A stretch of 64,000 bases of DNA from JAOUJD01 sp963841815 (GCA_963841815.1 CAWJEE010000027.1:427235-491234); one strand, 5' to 3'; counted from the first letter of the stretch, positions 43,113 through 53,181 are shown. Translations and numbers: made by a program. Notes: generated by a model not told the origin, from the sequence alone.

Positions 43113-43481
43113 GCTGGGCTCCCTGGTTCCGCGCCCGCGCGCTGGGCAGGAGGAGTGTCGGCGCCCACGCGCGTTGGCACGGGCTCGAACGCGGTGACGC
43201 CGCTGTCTGGGGAGCGTCGACTCGACGTCGGCAGGACGGGCGCTGGAGGAAGGGTCTGCGCTGCCGTCCCTGTCGGTCGAGCTTCGTTCTCGAAGAGAGG
43301 CGAGGAACTGTAGCGCCGCGGCCGCCACTGGGAATCCCGCAAACGGCACATGCGCTGCTGCAAACGACTTGCCGGGAGCCCTTGCGCAGGGCCGAGCGCA
43401 GAGCCAGTGCGACGCGCGGTGCCGCCGCTCAGGGCCGGGGCACGACGCGCCGACCGTCCGCGCGGCCCGTTGGCCAGACCC
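43113..43481. other. Spacer between DUF1059 and the lipase gene
   Basis: No gene is supported in these 369 bases. Open frames here are by-products of high GC; the region is likely to hold the DUF1059 promoter, but no clear hexamers are seen. Confidence 0.55.
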
Positions 43482-44670
43482 CTACGATCCGCCCCGCAGC
43501 CACGCCTCCAGTTGCCGGTAGACCTCCGGACGGCTGAGCAGCTCGAGGTGCCCCATCTGCGAGCCGATCCACTGGTGGCTCTTCGGGATGCCGAGGTTGT
43601 GCGCGGGATCCTTGTGGAGCCCGAGCGCGCTGTCCAGCGGCACGAGGCCGTCTCCGACCAGCCGCTCCGCAACGACGCCGCGGTGCTCTCCCAGCATCGC
43701 GCCCGCCGCGAAGCACCCGACGTGCGCCGGGAGCGGCACCGGCCGGTGCTTGCCGCGGACGATGGTGCCGTGCCGCAGGTCGCGGATGCCCGCGCTCCTC
43801 GAACGGCCGAGCCTGGTAAGCGGCGCCGAGTATGGGCTGAGGCTCATCAGGTAATCGAGCCCGTGGCCGCCGCGTTCGAGCGGCGAACCGTGGTGCGGCG
43901 TGCCGAGGAATACCAGCTTGCGCAGGAGCTTCGTCCACGCGTGCCGCTTCGCTGCGCCGTGGTGAAAGGCGCTGCGCGCCACGAGGCCGCCCATGCTGTG
44001 GCCGAGGATCGTCAGTTCCTCGACCGGGCACGGCCAGGCGGCGACGAGTTTCTCCAGGGTTTCCGCGAACTCCGCACCGTTGTCGGCGACATGCAGGCCG
44101 CTGTTGTAGCGCAGGTAGAGCGGCGTGCAGCCCAGCGCACTCGGCCAGCGCTGCGCCGTGATCGTGTCCCTCGCGCCGCCACTGCAGGTCGTTCAAGCAC
44201 AGGCCGTGCACGAGGACCAGCAGGCGGCCGGTGGGCGCGGGTCCGCCCGCCGCGCGCAGCGAGCTCGCCGGATCGGCCAGGTCGACCGGCTGGCCGCGAT
44301 GGCGCACGGACATCGGGATCGCCAGCGGGTTGGAAGTCCGGGCGAGGTAGTCGCCGTAGACGCCGTTGATGGCGGCCAGCAATGCATCCCGGCGCGGCCC
44401 GGCCGCGCCCTCGGGCATCAGTTCGACCACCGGCGCGAGCGACGCGTCGATGCCGCGCCCGATCAGGTGCACGCTGCCGCGAACGGTGCGGTAGACGAAG
44501 CCGGTGATGCCCCGCGTGGAGCCCGCGGCCGGCTTCCCCAGTGGCCAGGGCCGCCGCTGGATCGTGTGATGCATCCGCTCGACCACGTCGACGAGCCCGG
44601 CCGTCGCCTCGAACGCCAGGCGCGCCACTCCGTGCAGGTCGGCGGCGTGCGTCCGGTTCAGCTTCGCCAT
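43482..44670 (-). CDS. Alpha/beta hydrolase (lipase/PGAP1-like), frameshifted
   Basis: About 395 residues after correction. The N-terminal 140 residues are a helical domain (LNRTHAADLHGVARLAFEAT, GITGFVYRTVRGSVHLIGRG). The catalytic domain has LLVLVHGLCLNDLQW (oxyanion loop), and after the break the nucleophile elbow GHSMGGLVARSAFH, then VFLGTPHHGSPLERGG and GDGLVPLDSALG (Asp), and HQWIGSQMGHLELL (His). One shift near 44,150 separates the two parts. No signal peptide. Substrate unknown, probably an ester or lipid. It starts 13 bases after the HTH gene upstream, so the two form a unit. Confidence 0.85.
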
Positions 44671-44683
44671 GATGTCTCTTTCC

Positions 44684-45001
44684 TCATGCGGTCAGGGCCT
44701 TGACGACCTCGACCGGGTTGTTGCGGATGGCGCGCAGCAGCGCGCGGGCCGGGCCGGTGGGCAAACGGCGCCCTTGCTCCCAGTTGCGCAGCGTCGCGAG
44801 CTCGATGCCGAGCAGTTCGGCGAACTTGGCCTGGCTGAGTCCGGTGAGCGCGCGCACCTCGCGCACGTCCACCTCGTCCTCGGCCGCGGGCTGCGCCTTG
44901 ACGCGGCCCGTCGCGCCGAGGAGCCGCGCGAGGCGCTTGCGCCGTTCGCGCCGCACCGCCCGTGAAACCTCGAGCAAGGCCTCGAAGACCTCGTTGCCCA
45001 T
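44684..45001 (-). CDS. HTH (XRE/HigA-type) DNA-binding protein
   Basis: 105 residues. The C-terminal half is a helix-turn-helix: VREVRALTGLSQAKFAELLG and IELATLRNWEQGRRLPTGPA, very like antitoxins of the HigA/MqsA-C-terminal kind. The N-terminal half is Arg-rich and helical (VSRAVRRERRKRLARLLGAT). No toxin gene is seen next to it, and the partner downstream is a lipase-like hydrolase. It may act as an orphan regulator of that hydrolase. An ATG at 45001 is used. Confidence 0.82.
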   Translation of the reverse strand: MGNEVFEALLEVSRAVRRERRKRLARLLGATGRVKAQPAAEDEVDVREVRALTGLSQAKFAELLGIELATLRNWEQGRRLPTGPARALLRAIRNNPVEVVKALTA

Positions 45002-45037
45002 GCGCCACCCGTACGTGGTTCGACTGATACCGGAAAC

Positions 45038-45066
45038 ACCCTACGCCGCTGGCGCACCTACGTCAA
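45038..45066 (-). promoter_or_regulatory. Weak promoter for the HTH-lipase unit
   Basis: On the minus strand, TTGACG (5 of 6) at 45066-45061, a 17-base spacer and TAGGGT (3 of 6) at 45043-45038. Inverted GGCGTA/TACGCC copies flank it (around 45042-45073) and could be the HTH protein's own operator. Confidence 0.4.
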
Positions 45067-45227
45067 TGGCGTACTGCTCATCGACGCGTTGGCCTCCGCA
45101 GCCGACTTGCGCGCCATCAACGCGGGCGCGCCTCGAGCCCCTAGACATAGAGAGATGTCAGTACCCATGGGCCAGAGCAGGCCCGTGGTCGCGCTGATTG
45201 GTTTTGCCTTCCTTCATGGAGCAATGC

Positions 45228-45537
45228 ATGGACTACGCAGCGGACATCAGGAAATACACGACCGAGATCAACGAGGGCGCGCTGGCGGCGATCGAGAAGT
45301 TCCTCAGCATCGCCATGCGCAACCCGGACTCCGCGCTCGTTTCGACGTCGGACGGGAAGGAACTGGCGACCGTCCGCGACGGCTTTGCCGCCAAGAAACT
45401 CGGGCTGGCGCCGGACGCCGCCGACGCCGGACTGAAAGCCGTGGCCGAGAAAATGAAGGGCGGTCCCGCGGAAGAACCGGGTCATCTTCTACTACCTGCT
45501 CGCCGAGGCGACCGGCACGCTGGGCAAGCTGACCTGA
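45228..45537 (+). CDS. DUF2853-family protein (frameshifted)
   Basis: About 102 residues. The pattern MDYAADIRKYTTEINEGALA, FLSIAMRNPDSALVSTSDGK and ELATVRDGFAAKKLGL matches DUF2853. One extra G near 45,477 (CCGGGTC for CCGGTC) moves the end: the corrected tail is PVIFYYLLAEATGTLGKLT, stop at 45535-45537. The function of the family is unknown. The ATG at 45228 has GGAGC upstream; an ATG at 45216 is also in frame. Confidence 0.8.
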
Positions 45538-45551
45538 CGCTCGCGGATGCG

Positions 45552-45581
45552 GCGATCGCGACCGCCTGCGGCCGCGATCGC
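45552..45581 (+). terminator. Hairpin after the DUF2853 gene
   Basis: GCGATCGCG and CGCGATCGC form a 9-bp stem with a 12-base loop, 15 bases after the stop. No T-run follows. The rest of 45,582-45,812 shows no gene. Confidence 0.35.
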
Positions 45582-45812
45582 GTGACCGCCGCGGGCGGGG
45601 CGTCGACCCATCGCCTGCGCTCGCCGTCGCGCGGCCAGGCGTCGATCGGTGATTTCGGCCAACGGACGCCACACGGTATCGTGCATACTGCCGGGCCGCC
45701 GCGCGTGCGCTCCGCTTCTTTCTCACGCGCTGCGTCGAACTTGGCGGCCCGGGGTCCAGCGACCGACCGGGCAGACCCACCGCATTCATCGCAAACCTGA
45801 GGGAGCAACGGC

Positions 45813-46426
45813 ATGCAGATCACTGACCTTCTCGCCCAGGTGGGCGGACTCGAGTCGATGGCGCGCGAACTGGGCGTCCCCGAGACGCAGGTGGCGACCG
45901 GCGCCGAGGCGCTGCTGCCTGCGATCCTGGGCGGATTCAAGAAGCAGGCGCAGGCCCAGCCCGCGGGCCTCGACGGGCTCGGCGGCTTGCTCGGACAACT
46001 CGGCGGCGGCGGCCTGCTCGACCAGGTGCTCGCGCCACAGCCGACCGACGTGAACCAGGGCAACGACGTGCTCGGCCAGATCTTCGGCTCGAAGGACGTC
46101 AGCCGCACGGTCGCGCAGAACGCGGCCGCGCAGTCCGGGCTCGACCCGAGCCTGCTCAAGAAAATGCTGCCGCTGCTGGCGATGCTGGTCACGGGCTTCA
46201 TGGCGAAGCAGCAGGGCGAAAGCCCGATGGCGCCGCCTCCGCTCGAGCCGGCGGGCGGCGGACTCGGCGACCTGATGGGCAGCCTGCTCGGCGGAGGCGG
46301 AGCCGCGACGCCGGCGGAGCGATGCCGCGCAGCGCGGCACCGGGCCTCGGCTCGCTGCTCGACCTGAATGGCGACGGCAACCCGCTGGACGACATCCTGC
46401 GGATGGCCGGCAAGGCCATGCGTTGA
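45813..46426 (+). CDS. YidB-like DUF937 protein (frameshift near the 3' end)
   Basis: About 204 residues. The family pattern is seen in MQITDLLAQVGGLESMAREL, VATGAEALLPAILGGFKK, then DVLGQIFGSKDVSRTVAQN and SLLKKMLPLLAMLVTGFM. Gly-rich stretches (GGLLGQLGGGGLL, GGGLGDLMGSLLGGGG) are typical. A shift near 46,318 leads to the tail GLGSLLDLNGDGNPLDDILR with a calcium-like DLNGDGNPLDD motif and a stop at 46424-46426. Function unknown. GGGAG precedes the ATG. Confidence 0.82.
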
Positions 46427-46484
46427 CCGCACCACGCGCGACGGGCGCGCGGGCGGGTGGTTCAACTACTGAAGGAACACGCAC

Positions 46485-46739
46485 ATGGGCTGGATCATCA
46501 CCTTGATCATCGGCGGCATCGTCGGGTGGCTGGCGAGCATCGTCATGAAGACCAACGCGCAGATGGGCCTGATCGCGAACGTGCTGGTCGGCGTCGTCGG
46601 CTCGTCGCTCGGCTTCTGGATCGCCGGACTGCTCGGCATGGAGCCGACGGGCGGCATCCTGCGCTTCGTGGTGGCGATCGCAGGCGCCGCGCTGCTGATC
46701 TTCATCCTCGGCAAGCTCGGGATCTTCCGCAAGAACTGA
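46485..46739 (+). CDS. GlsB/YeaQ/YmgE-family membrane protein
   Basis: 84 residues with three membrane helices: MGWIITLIIGGIVGWLASIV, a second after GLIANVLVGVVGSSLGFWIA, and a third FVVAIAGAALLIFILGKL. The GG-GW and KT-AQ-G motifs mark the transglycosylase-associated protein family, linked to stress response and cell-envelope maintenance. The precise role is unknown. It follows the DUF937 gene by 58 bases. Confidence 0.9.
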   Translation: MGWIITLIIGGIVGWLASIVMKTNAQMGLIANVLVGVVGSSLGFWIAGLLGMEPTGGILRFVVAIAGAALLIFILGKLGIFRKN

Positions 46740-46747
46740 GGCACACC

Positions 46748-46783
46748 CACGCGCCGCGCCCCGGCGAGAGAACGCGGCGCGTG
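46748..46783 (+). terminator. Hairpin after the YeaQ-like gene
   Basis: CACGCGCCGCG and CGCGGCGCGTG pair perfectly (11 bp) across a 14-base loop, nine bases after the stop. It lacks a T-run, so it may only weaken read-through into the next gene. Confidence 0.4.
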
Positions 46784-46806
46784 CGCATCGCACAGAGGAG
46801 TACGGC

Positions 46807-47549
46807 ATGAAGCGAAGTCTTGTCGTGGTCGCCGGGGCGCTGTTCGCGTGCCTGGCCTCGGCGCAGATGCCCAAGCGTCGACGACCTCATGAAGGGCGTC
46901 CGGTCACTGCCCAAGTCGCCCACCAGCGGGGCGAGCGTCGGCGCGGCCGACGACAAGACCAACGCCGCGGGCATCAAGGAAGCGCTTGCGGTGGGCACCG
47001 AGCGGGCGGTCAAGAGCCTCTCGCAGGTCGACGGCTACTTCGGCAACGCGGCGGTGAAGATCCTGATGCCGTCCGAGCATCCAGAAGGTGGCGGAGGTGG
47101 CGCGCATGGCCGGCTACCAGAAGCAGGTCGACGAGTTCATCCTCAGCATGAACCGCGCGGCCGAGGCCGCCGCGCCGCAGGCCGCGCGCTACTTCGGCGA
47201 CGCGATCCGCGACATGACGCTGGACGACGTGCGCGGCATCCTCACCGGAGGCGACACGGCGGCCACCGAGTTCTTCCGCCGCAAGACGCACGACAAGCTC
47301 TACGCGGCGTTCAAGCCGATCGTGTCGAAGAAGGTCGACGAGGTCGGCGCGACCCGCGCCTACAAGGACATGATGGGTCGCTACACGAGCGTGCCGATGA
47401 TGAGCAAGCAGTCGCTCGACCTCGACGACTACGTGACGAACAAGTCGCTCGACGGCCTGTTCCACATGGTCGGCGAGGAAGAGAAGAAGATCCGCACCAA
47501 CCCGGCGGCGCGCACGACCGACCTGCTGAAGACGGTGTTCGGCAAGTAG
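46807..47549 (+). CDS. DUF4197-family secreted protein (two frameshifts)
   Basis: About 247 residues. It begins with a signal peptide (MKRSLVVVAGALFACLASAQ). The domain then shows NAAGIKEALAVGTERAVKSL, VDGYFGNAAVKILMP, and after the second break VARMAGYQKQVDEFILSMNR, GDAIRDMTLDDVRGILTGGD and TEFFRRKTHDKLYAAFKPIV, the DUF4197 pattern. Shifts lie near 46,870 and 47,080. The family is periplasmic and of unknown function. It ends with TTDLLKTVFGK. Confidence 0.85.
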
Positions 47550-47572
47550 ACGTCGCCGCCGCACGCGATGTG

Positions 47573-47601
47573 CATCGCCGCGACGACGGTTCGCGGCGAT
47601 G
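47573..47601 (+). terminator. Hairpin after the DUF4197 gene
   Basis: CATCGCCGCG and CGCGGCGATG pair (10 bp) around a 9-base loop, 23 bases after the stop; no T-run. Confidence 0.4.
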
Positions 47602-47716
47602 AACGGGCCGGTTTGACCCGCCCACCCCTCCCGCGCGACACTGCCTGTCCCTGCGCCGGACACCCTCCACCCGTCCGGCCACCAAGAACACCAACGCCCT
47701 TGGAGGAGACTTCCAA

Positions 47717-49258
47717 ATGCACGCCCTCAAGCCGGCCCGTTCCGGGCTGAAACTCATCGCCGGCGCGGTCCTGGCCGGATTGCTCGCCGTCAGCGGCCCC
47801 GCGCTCGCCGGCAAGAAGGACGACACGATCCGCTTCGCCTACGACCAGGCCCCGGAGAGCGTCGACCCGTTCTTCAACAACGTGCGCATCGGCGTGATCA
47901 TCGGCGCGAACGTGTGGGACACGCTGGTCACGCTCGACCCGAAGACGAACGAGTACAAGGGCAACCTCGCCAAGAGCTGGAAGCAGGTCGACGACAAGAC
48001 GATCGAGTTCGAACTGCGCCAGGGCGTCAAATTCCACAACGGCGAGGATTTCGACGCCGACTCCGTGGTCTACACGCTGAACTTCGTCGCCGACCCGGCG
48101 AACAAGGTCACGACGCAGGCCAACGTCAACTGGATCGACAAGGCCACCAAGATCGACAAGTACAAGGTCCGCCTGACCACCAAGCAGGTGTTCCCGGCCG
48201 CGATCGAGTACCTCGCCGGGCCGGTGGTGATGCACCCGGCCAAGTACTACGCCGAGGTCGGCCCGAAAGGCCAGAACGCCAAGCCGGTCGGCAGCGGCCC
48301 CTATCGCGTCGCCAACTACGTGCCGGGCAAGTCGATCACGCTCGAGAAGAATCCCAACTACTTCAAGGACAGCCCGAAGGGCATGGCGAAGATCAGCAAG
48401 GTCGAGATCCGGTTCATCCCGGACCGCCAGACCCAGATGGCCGAGACGCTGTCCGGCGGCGCCGACCTGATCATGCACGTGCCGAAGGACCAGGCCGACC
48501 AGGCCGCGAAGGTGCCGCACCTGCAGGTGCTGAGCGGCGAGACGATGCGCATCGCGTTCATGCAGCTCAACACGCTCGACAACACGCCGACGCCGGCGCT
48601 GAAGGATCCGCGCGTGCGCAAGGCGATCGCGCACGCGATCGACCGCGAGTCGATCGTGAAGAACATCGTCGGCGCCGGTTCGCGCGTGCTGCACACCCAG
48701 TGCTTCCCGTCGCAGTTCGGCTGCACCGACCAGGGCGCGGCGCGCTACGCGTACGACCCGGCGCTGGCGAAGAAGCTGCTGGCCGAGGCGGGCTTCCCGA
48801 ACGGCTTCGAGACGGAGATCGTCGCGTACCGCGAGCGCAACCAGACCGAGGCGATCATCAACAACCTGCAGCAGGTCGGCATCAAGGCCAAGCTCAACTT
48901 CTCGCAGTACGCCGCCATGCGCGACGCGATCCGCGCCGGCAAGGCCTCGCTGACGCACCAGACCTGGGGTTCGTTCTCGGTCAACGACGTGTCGGCGTCC
49001 ATTCCCGTGTGGTTCGGCGGCGAGGCGGACGACGTCACGCGCGACAAGGAAACGCAGGAACTGCTGAAGAAGGGCAACAACTCGGTCGACCCGAAGGTGC
49101 GCCAGCAGGCCTACCAGCAGGCGCTGAAGAGGATCGCCGACAACTCTTACTCGGTGCCGCTGTGGTCGCTGCCGGTGTACTACGTGGCGAGCAAGGACCT
49201 CAACTTCACGGCCTACCCGGACGAGATGGTCCGCCTGTGGGAGATGACCTGGAAGTGA
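47717..49258 (+). CDS. Peptide ABC transporter substrate-binding protein (family 5)
   Basis: 513 residues exported to the periplasm: signal peptide MHALKPARSGLKLIAGAVLA and on to ALAG. It binds peptides or similar solutes and feeds the two permeases downstream. Family-5 motifs are FAYDQAPESVDPFFNN, LAKSWKQVDDKTIEFELRQG, VKFHNGEDFDADSVVYTLN, PVGSGPYRVANYVPGKSI, and DPRVRKAIAHAIDRESIV. Its length and motifs are those of DppA/OppA-like proteins. GGAGGAGA precedes the ATG. It is the first gene of the five-gene transporter. The specific ligand is unknown. Confidence 0.93.
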   Translation: MHALKPARSGLKLIAGAVLAGLLAVSGPALAGKKDDTIRFAYDQAPESVDPFFNNVRIGVIIGANVWDTLVTLDPKTNEYKGNLAKSWKQVDDKTIEFELRQGVKFHNGEDFDADSVVYTLNFVADPANKVTTQANVNWIDKATKIDKYKVRLTTKQVFPAAIEYLAGPVVMHPAKYYAEVGPKGQNAKPVGSGPYRVANYVPGKSITLEKNPNYFKDSPKGMAKISKVEIRFIPDRQTQMAETLSGGADLIMHVPKDQADQAAKVPHLQVLSGETMRIAFMQLNTLDNTPTPALKDPRVRKAIAHAIDRESIVKNIVGAGSRVLHTQCFPSQFGCTDQGAARYAYDPALAKKLLAEAGFPNGFETEIVAYRERNQTEAIINNLQQVGIKAKLNFSQYAAMRDAIRAGKASLTHQTWGSFSVNDVSASIPVWFGGEADDVTRDKETQELLKKGNNSVDPKVRQQAYQQALKRIADNSYSVPLWSLPVYYVASKDLNFTAYPDEMVRLWEMTWK

Positions 49259-49299
49259 CCGGGTTGGTGAACTAGGCAGCAGGCCAGGCAGGCGCGGAG

Positions 49300-50222
49300 G
49301 TGGGCGGGTACATCCTGAAACGGCTGGGGCTGGCGATCGCCGTCGCCCTCGCCGTGTCGATGATCGCCTTCCTGCTGCTGCGCCTGTCGGGCGACCCGGC
49401 CATCGCCATCGCCGGCGAAGGCGCGCGGTCCGACGACATCGAGATGGTCCGCAAGACCTACGGCTTCGACCGGCCGCTGCCGGTGCAGTACGTCGAGTGG
49501 CTCGGCAAGACGCTGCGCGCGGCGATTTCGGCGAGTCGATCTACTTCAAGACGGCGGCCGCGCCGCTGATCTTCGCGAAGCTCGAGACGACCATGGTGCT
49601 GGGCCTGCTGTCGCTCGCCTTCGCGCTCGCGATCTCGATCCCGCTCGGCGTGCTGGCCGCGGTCTACCGCAACAGCTGGATCGACCGGCTGTGCCTCGCG
49701 CTCGCGGTGCTCGGGCAGGCGCTGCCGAACTTCTTCTTCGCGCTGCTGCTGATCATGCTGTTCTCGATCTCGCTGCGCTGGCTGCCGGTGTCCGGCAGCG
49801 GACACCTGGCAGCACTTCGTGATGCCGACGATCGCGCTCGGCTACTACGCGACGCCGGCGTTCATGCGGCTGATCCGCGCCGGCATGATCGAGGTGCTGG
49901 AGGCCGACTACATCCGCACCGCGCGCGCCAAGGGGCTGCCGCGCGGGCAAGGTGATCTTCAAGCACGCGCTGCGCAACGCCGTGGTGCCGGTGGTGGCGC
50001 TGGCGGCCGTGCAGCTCGGGCTTCCTGCTCGGCGGCTCGGTGGTGATCGAGACGATCTTCGCGCTCGACGGCCTCGGCTACCTCGCCTACCAGAGCATCA
50101 CCTACAAGGACTTCCCGGTGATGCAGAGCATCGTGCTGCTGCTGTCGGTGATCTACGTGGTGCTGACGCTCGCCTCCGACATCGCCAACGCGTGGCTCGA
50201 TCCGCGCATCCGGGTCGCCTGA
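49300..50222 (+). CDS. Peptide ABC transporter permease, DppB type (four frameshifts)
   Basis: About 306 residues, six membrane helices. The N-terminus (GTG at 49300) reads VGGYILKRLGLAIAVALAVS. Further on come LGKTLRGDFGESIYF, LALAVLGQALPNFFFALLLI, and the EAA loop YIRTARAKGLPRGKVIFKHAL, which contacts the ATPase. Single-base errors are placed near 49,520, 49,800 (extra G in GGACACC), 49,946 and 50,019 (extra G in GGGCAAG and GGGCTTC). After correction it reads through. It pairs with the following permease. Confidence 0.92.
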
Positions 50223-50224
50223 TC

Positions 50225-51135
50225 ATGTCCAGCAGCGTCACCGCGGCAGCAGCGGGCGTCGAACCCGGCGGCACGGCGCATCGCCGCGCCCGGCCTCTGG
50301 CGCCGCGTGTGGAAGAACAAGGCGGTCGTGGTCGGCGGCGCGCTCCTGCTCGCGATCGTGTTCATCGCGCTCGCCGCGCCGTGGCTCGCGCCGTACGATC
50401 CGTACGCGCAGGACCTCGCCAACCGCAACGTGCCGCCGTTCTGGTACGAGCAGGGCTCGCTGGCTGCACCCGCTCGGCACCGACCCGCTCGGGCGCGACT
50501 ACCTGTCGCGGCTGTTCTACGGCGCGCGCATCTCGCTGCTGATCGGCGTCTCGGTGGCGCTCATCTCCGGGCTGATCGGCACGGCGATGGGCATGCTCGC
50601 CGGCTACTTCGGCGGCAGGACCGACATGCTGGTGAGCTTCATGGTCACCACGCGGCTGTCGATGCCGGTGATCCTCGTCGCGCTCGCCATCGTGGCGCTG
50701 GTCGGCGGCTCGCTGTGGGTCGTGATCATGGTGCTCGGCCTGCTGAAGTGGGACCGCTTCGCGGTCGTGATGCGCAGCGCCACGCAGCAGGTGCGCTCGC
50801 TCGACTACGTCGCCGCCGCGCAGGCGGCGGGCGCCTCCACCACACGCGTGCTGCTCGGCGAAGTGCTGCCCAACGTGCTGCCGCACCTGATCGTCGTCGC
50901 CACGCTGGAGGCGGCCAGCGCGATCCTGCTCGAGGCGGCGCTCTCCTTCCTCGGCCTCGGCGTGCAGCCGCCGCTGCCGTCGTGGGGGCTGATGATCTCC
51001 GAGGCGAAGTCGTACATGTTCTTCTCGTTCTGGCTGATCGCGCTGCCCGGCGCCGCACTGGCGATCCTGATCTTCGCGATCAACCTCGCCGGTGACGGAC
51101 TGCGCGACCTGCTGGCGCCGGAGGGACGGGCATGA
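50225..51135 (+). CDS. Peptide ABC transporter permease, DppC type (two frameshifts)
   Basis: About 303 residues. The corrected sequence has WRRVWKNKAVVVGGALLLAI with the first helix, then PLGTDPLGRDYLSRLFYGAR, the family's PLGTDxxGRD motif, five more helices and an EAA loop, VRSLDYVAAAQAAGASTTRV. Shifts lie near 50,280 and 50,465 (an extra C in TCGCTGGC). The ATG at 50225 comes two bases after the dppB-like stop. The C-terminal end, FAINLAGDGLRDLLAPEGRA, is standard. Confidence 0.92.
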
Positions 51136-51190
51136 TCGCGCCAGGCCGCCCCAAGCGATCATTCCTCGCGCGCAGCGCGAGGTTTTCCGA

Positions 51191-52189
51191 ATGAGCGCAG
51201 TGCCGAAGCCCGATCCGGCTGGTACGGTCCTGGAGGTCGAAGGCCTCGGCGTCGACATCGCCACCCCGCGCGGCCCGCTGCGCGCGGTGCGCGACGTGTC
51301 GTTCCAGGTGAAGCGCGGCGAGACGCTGTGCATCGTCGGCGAATCCGGTTGCGGCAAGTCGATCACGTCGCTGGCGATCATGAGCCTGCTGCCGGCGGCG
51401 GCGACGCGGCGCGCGACGAAGCTGTCGCTGCTCGACGAGGACCTGCTGAAGGCGTCGCCCAGGCGCGTCAACGCGCTGCGCGGCAACCGCATGGCGATGA
51501 TCTTCCAGGAGCCGATGACCGCGCTGAACCCGGCGTACACGATCGGCAACCAGCTGATGGAGGGTTATCTGCTCCATCGCGGCGGCGGCGCGACGAAGGC
51601 GCGCGAGCGCGCGATCGAACTGCTCGGCAAGGTCGGCATCGCGTCGGCCGCCGAGCGGCTGGAACAGTATCCGCACCAGCTCTCGGGCGGCCTGCGCCAG
51701 CGCGTGATGATCGCGATGGCGCTGATGTGCGGGCCGGAACTGCTGATCGCCGACGAGCCGACCACCGCGCTCGACGTCACGATCCAGGCGCAGATCCTGC
51801 GGCTGCTCGCCGACCTGCAGAAGGACCTCGGCATCGCGATGGTGCTGATCACGCACGACCTCGGGGTGGTCGCGCGCATCGCGCACCGCGTGGCGGTGAT
51901 GTACGCGGGCGAGATCGTCGAGGAAGGCACGGCCGAGCGCGTGTTCGCGTCGCCGCGCCATCCGTACACGCGCGGGCTGATCAGCTGCATCCCGGTGCCG
52001 GGGCGCACCGCGCGCGGCGGCCGCCTCGGCACGATCGCCGGCGTGGTGCCGTCGCTGGTCGGCGAGATCCGCGGCTGCAGCTTCCGCGAGCGCTGCGCGT
52101 ATGCGCGGCCGGAGTGCGCCGGCGCGGTGCCGCTGCGCAGCCAGGGTGAGCATCACTGGCGGTGCATCCACGAGGAACTGCCGAAGTGA
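51191..52189 (+). CDS. Peptide ABC transporter ATPase, DppD type
   Basis: 332 residues. Walker A is VGESGCGKSIT, the Q-loop is in IFQEPMTALNP, the signature LSGGLRQRVMIA, Walker B LLIADEPTTALD and the H-loop LITHDLG. The C-terminal extension with CSFRERCAYARPEC and a final Cys is the OppD/DppD type region, where the Cys can bind an iron-sulfur cluster. The ATG at 51191 is used as the frame upstream of it lacks similarity. It is coupled to the next ATPase by GTGA. Confidence 0.94.
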   Translation: MSAVPKPDPAGTVLEVEGLGVDIATPRGPLRAVRDVSFQVKRGETLCIVGESGCGKSITSLAIMSLLPAAATRRATKLSLLDEDLLKASPRRVNALRGNRMAMIFQEPMTALNPAYTIGNQLMEGYLLHRGGGATKARERAIELLGKVGIASAAERLEQYPHQLSGGLRQRVMIAMALMCGPELLIADEPTTALDVTIQAQILRLLADLQKDLGIAMVLITHDLGVVARIAHRVAVMYAGEIVEEGTAERVFASPRHPYTRGLISCIPVPGRTARGGRLGTIAGVVPSLVGEIRGCSFRERCAYARPECAGAVPLRSQGEHHWRCIHEELPK

Positions 52190-53181
52190 GCACCGCCGCC
52201 GGCACCGCATCGATGCCGCTGATGGAGGCGCGCGCCGTGACGCGCACGTTCTCGCTCGGCGCGACCTTCTTTCGCAAGGGCCGCACGCTGCACGCCGTCA
52301 ACGGCGTGGATCTCGAGATCCGGCGCGGCGACGTGCTGGGCATCGTCGGCGAGTCCGGCTGCGGCAAGTCGACGCTGGCGCGGATGCTGCTGGGACTGCT
52401 TGCGCCGACGAGCGGCCGCATCGCGCTCGACGGCGAGGACGTGACCGCGCTCGGCCGCAAGGCGGTCGCGCGGCGCGTGCAGCCGGTGTTCCAGGACCCG
52501 TACTCGTCGCTGAATCCGCGCCGCGGCATCGCGTCGATCGTCGCGCTGCCGCTCGACGTGCACGGCATCGGCACGGCGGCCGAGCGACGCGCCAAGTCGA
52601 TCGAGATGCTCGAGCGCGTCGGCCTGCCGGCGCGCTACGCCGACAACACGCCGGGGCAGCTGTCCGGCGGGCAGCGGCAGCGCGTCGCCATCGCGCGCGC
52701 GCTGGTGATGCAGCCCGAAATCGTCATCTGCGACGAGCCGACCTCTGCGCTCGACGTCTCGGTGCAGGCGCAGATCCTGAACCTGCTGATGGACCTGCGG
52801 CGCGACTTCAACCTGACGTACGTCTTCATCAGCCACAACCTCGCGGTGGTCGAGCACATCGCGACGCAGGTCGCGGTGATGTACCTCGGCCAGGTCGTCG
52901 AGCAGGCCGACACCGAGCGGCTGTTCCGTGCGCCGCGCCACCCGTACACGCAGGCGCTGCTCGCGTCGGTGCTGACGCCGGAGCCGGGGCTCGGCGTGCC
53001 GGACATCGGGCTCGGGCTGGCGTTTCCCGATCCGCTCAACCCGCCGCCGGGCTGCCCGTTCCATCCGCGCTGCGCGCGGCGGATGTCCCACTGCAGCGTG
53101 CAGGTGCCCGCGCTGATCCGCGGACCGGAGGGCGCGGTCGCGTGCCACCTGTATCCGCCGCCGCAGGCGCAGGCCGCCTGA
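52186..53181 (+). CDS. Peptide ABC transporter ATPase, DppF type
   Basis: 331 residues starting at a GTG that overlaps the previous stop. Walker A is VGESGCGKSTLARM, signature LSGGQRQRVAIA, Walker B IVICDEPTSALD, and the OppF-like Cys tail is GCPFHPRCARRMSHC. It also has the VFQDPYSSLNPRR motif typical of the F ATPase. The two ATPases drive import by the two permeases. The last gene of the transporter; a hydrolase follows 49 bases later and is probably in the same operon. Confidence 0.94.
   Translation: MSTAAGTASMPLMEARAVTRTFSLGATFFRKGRTLHAVNGVDLEIRRGDVLGIVGESGCGKSTLARMLLGLLAPTSGRIALDGEDVTALGRKAVARRVQPVFQDPYSSLNPRRGIASIVALPLDVHGIGTAAERRAKSIEMLERVGLPARYADNTPGQLSGGQRQRVAIARALVMQPEIVICDEPTSALDVSVQAQILNLLMDLRRDFNLTYVFISHNLAVVEHIATQVAVMYLGQVVEQADTERLFRAPRHPYTQALLASVLTPEPGLGVPDIGLGLAFPDPLNPPPGCPFHPRCARRMSHCSVQVPALIRGPEGAVACHLYPPPQAQAA

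Noticed and set aside
51092..51190. N-terminal extension of the DppD-like ATPase
   Set aside because: The extra residues overlap the permease gene and lack ABC similarity; the ATG at 51191 gives the usual start.
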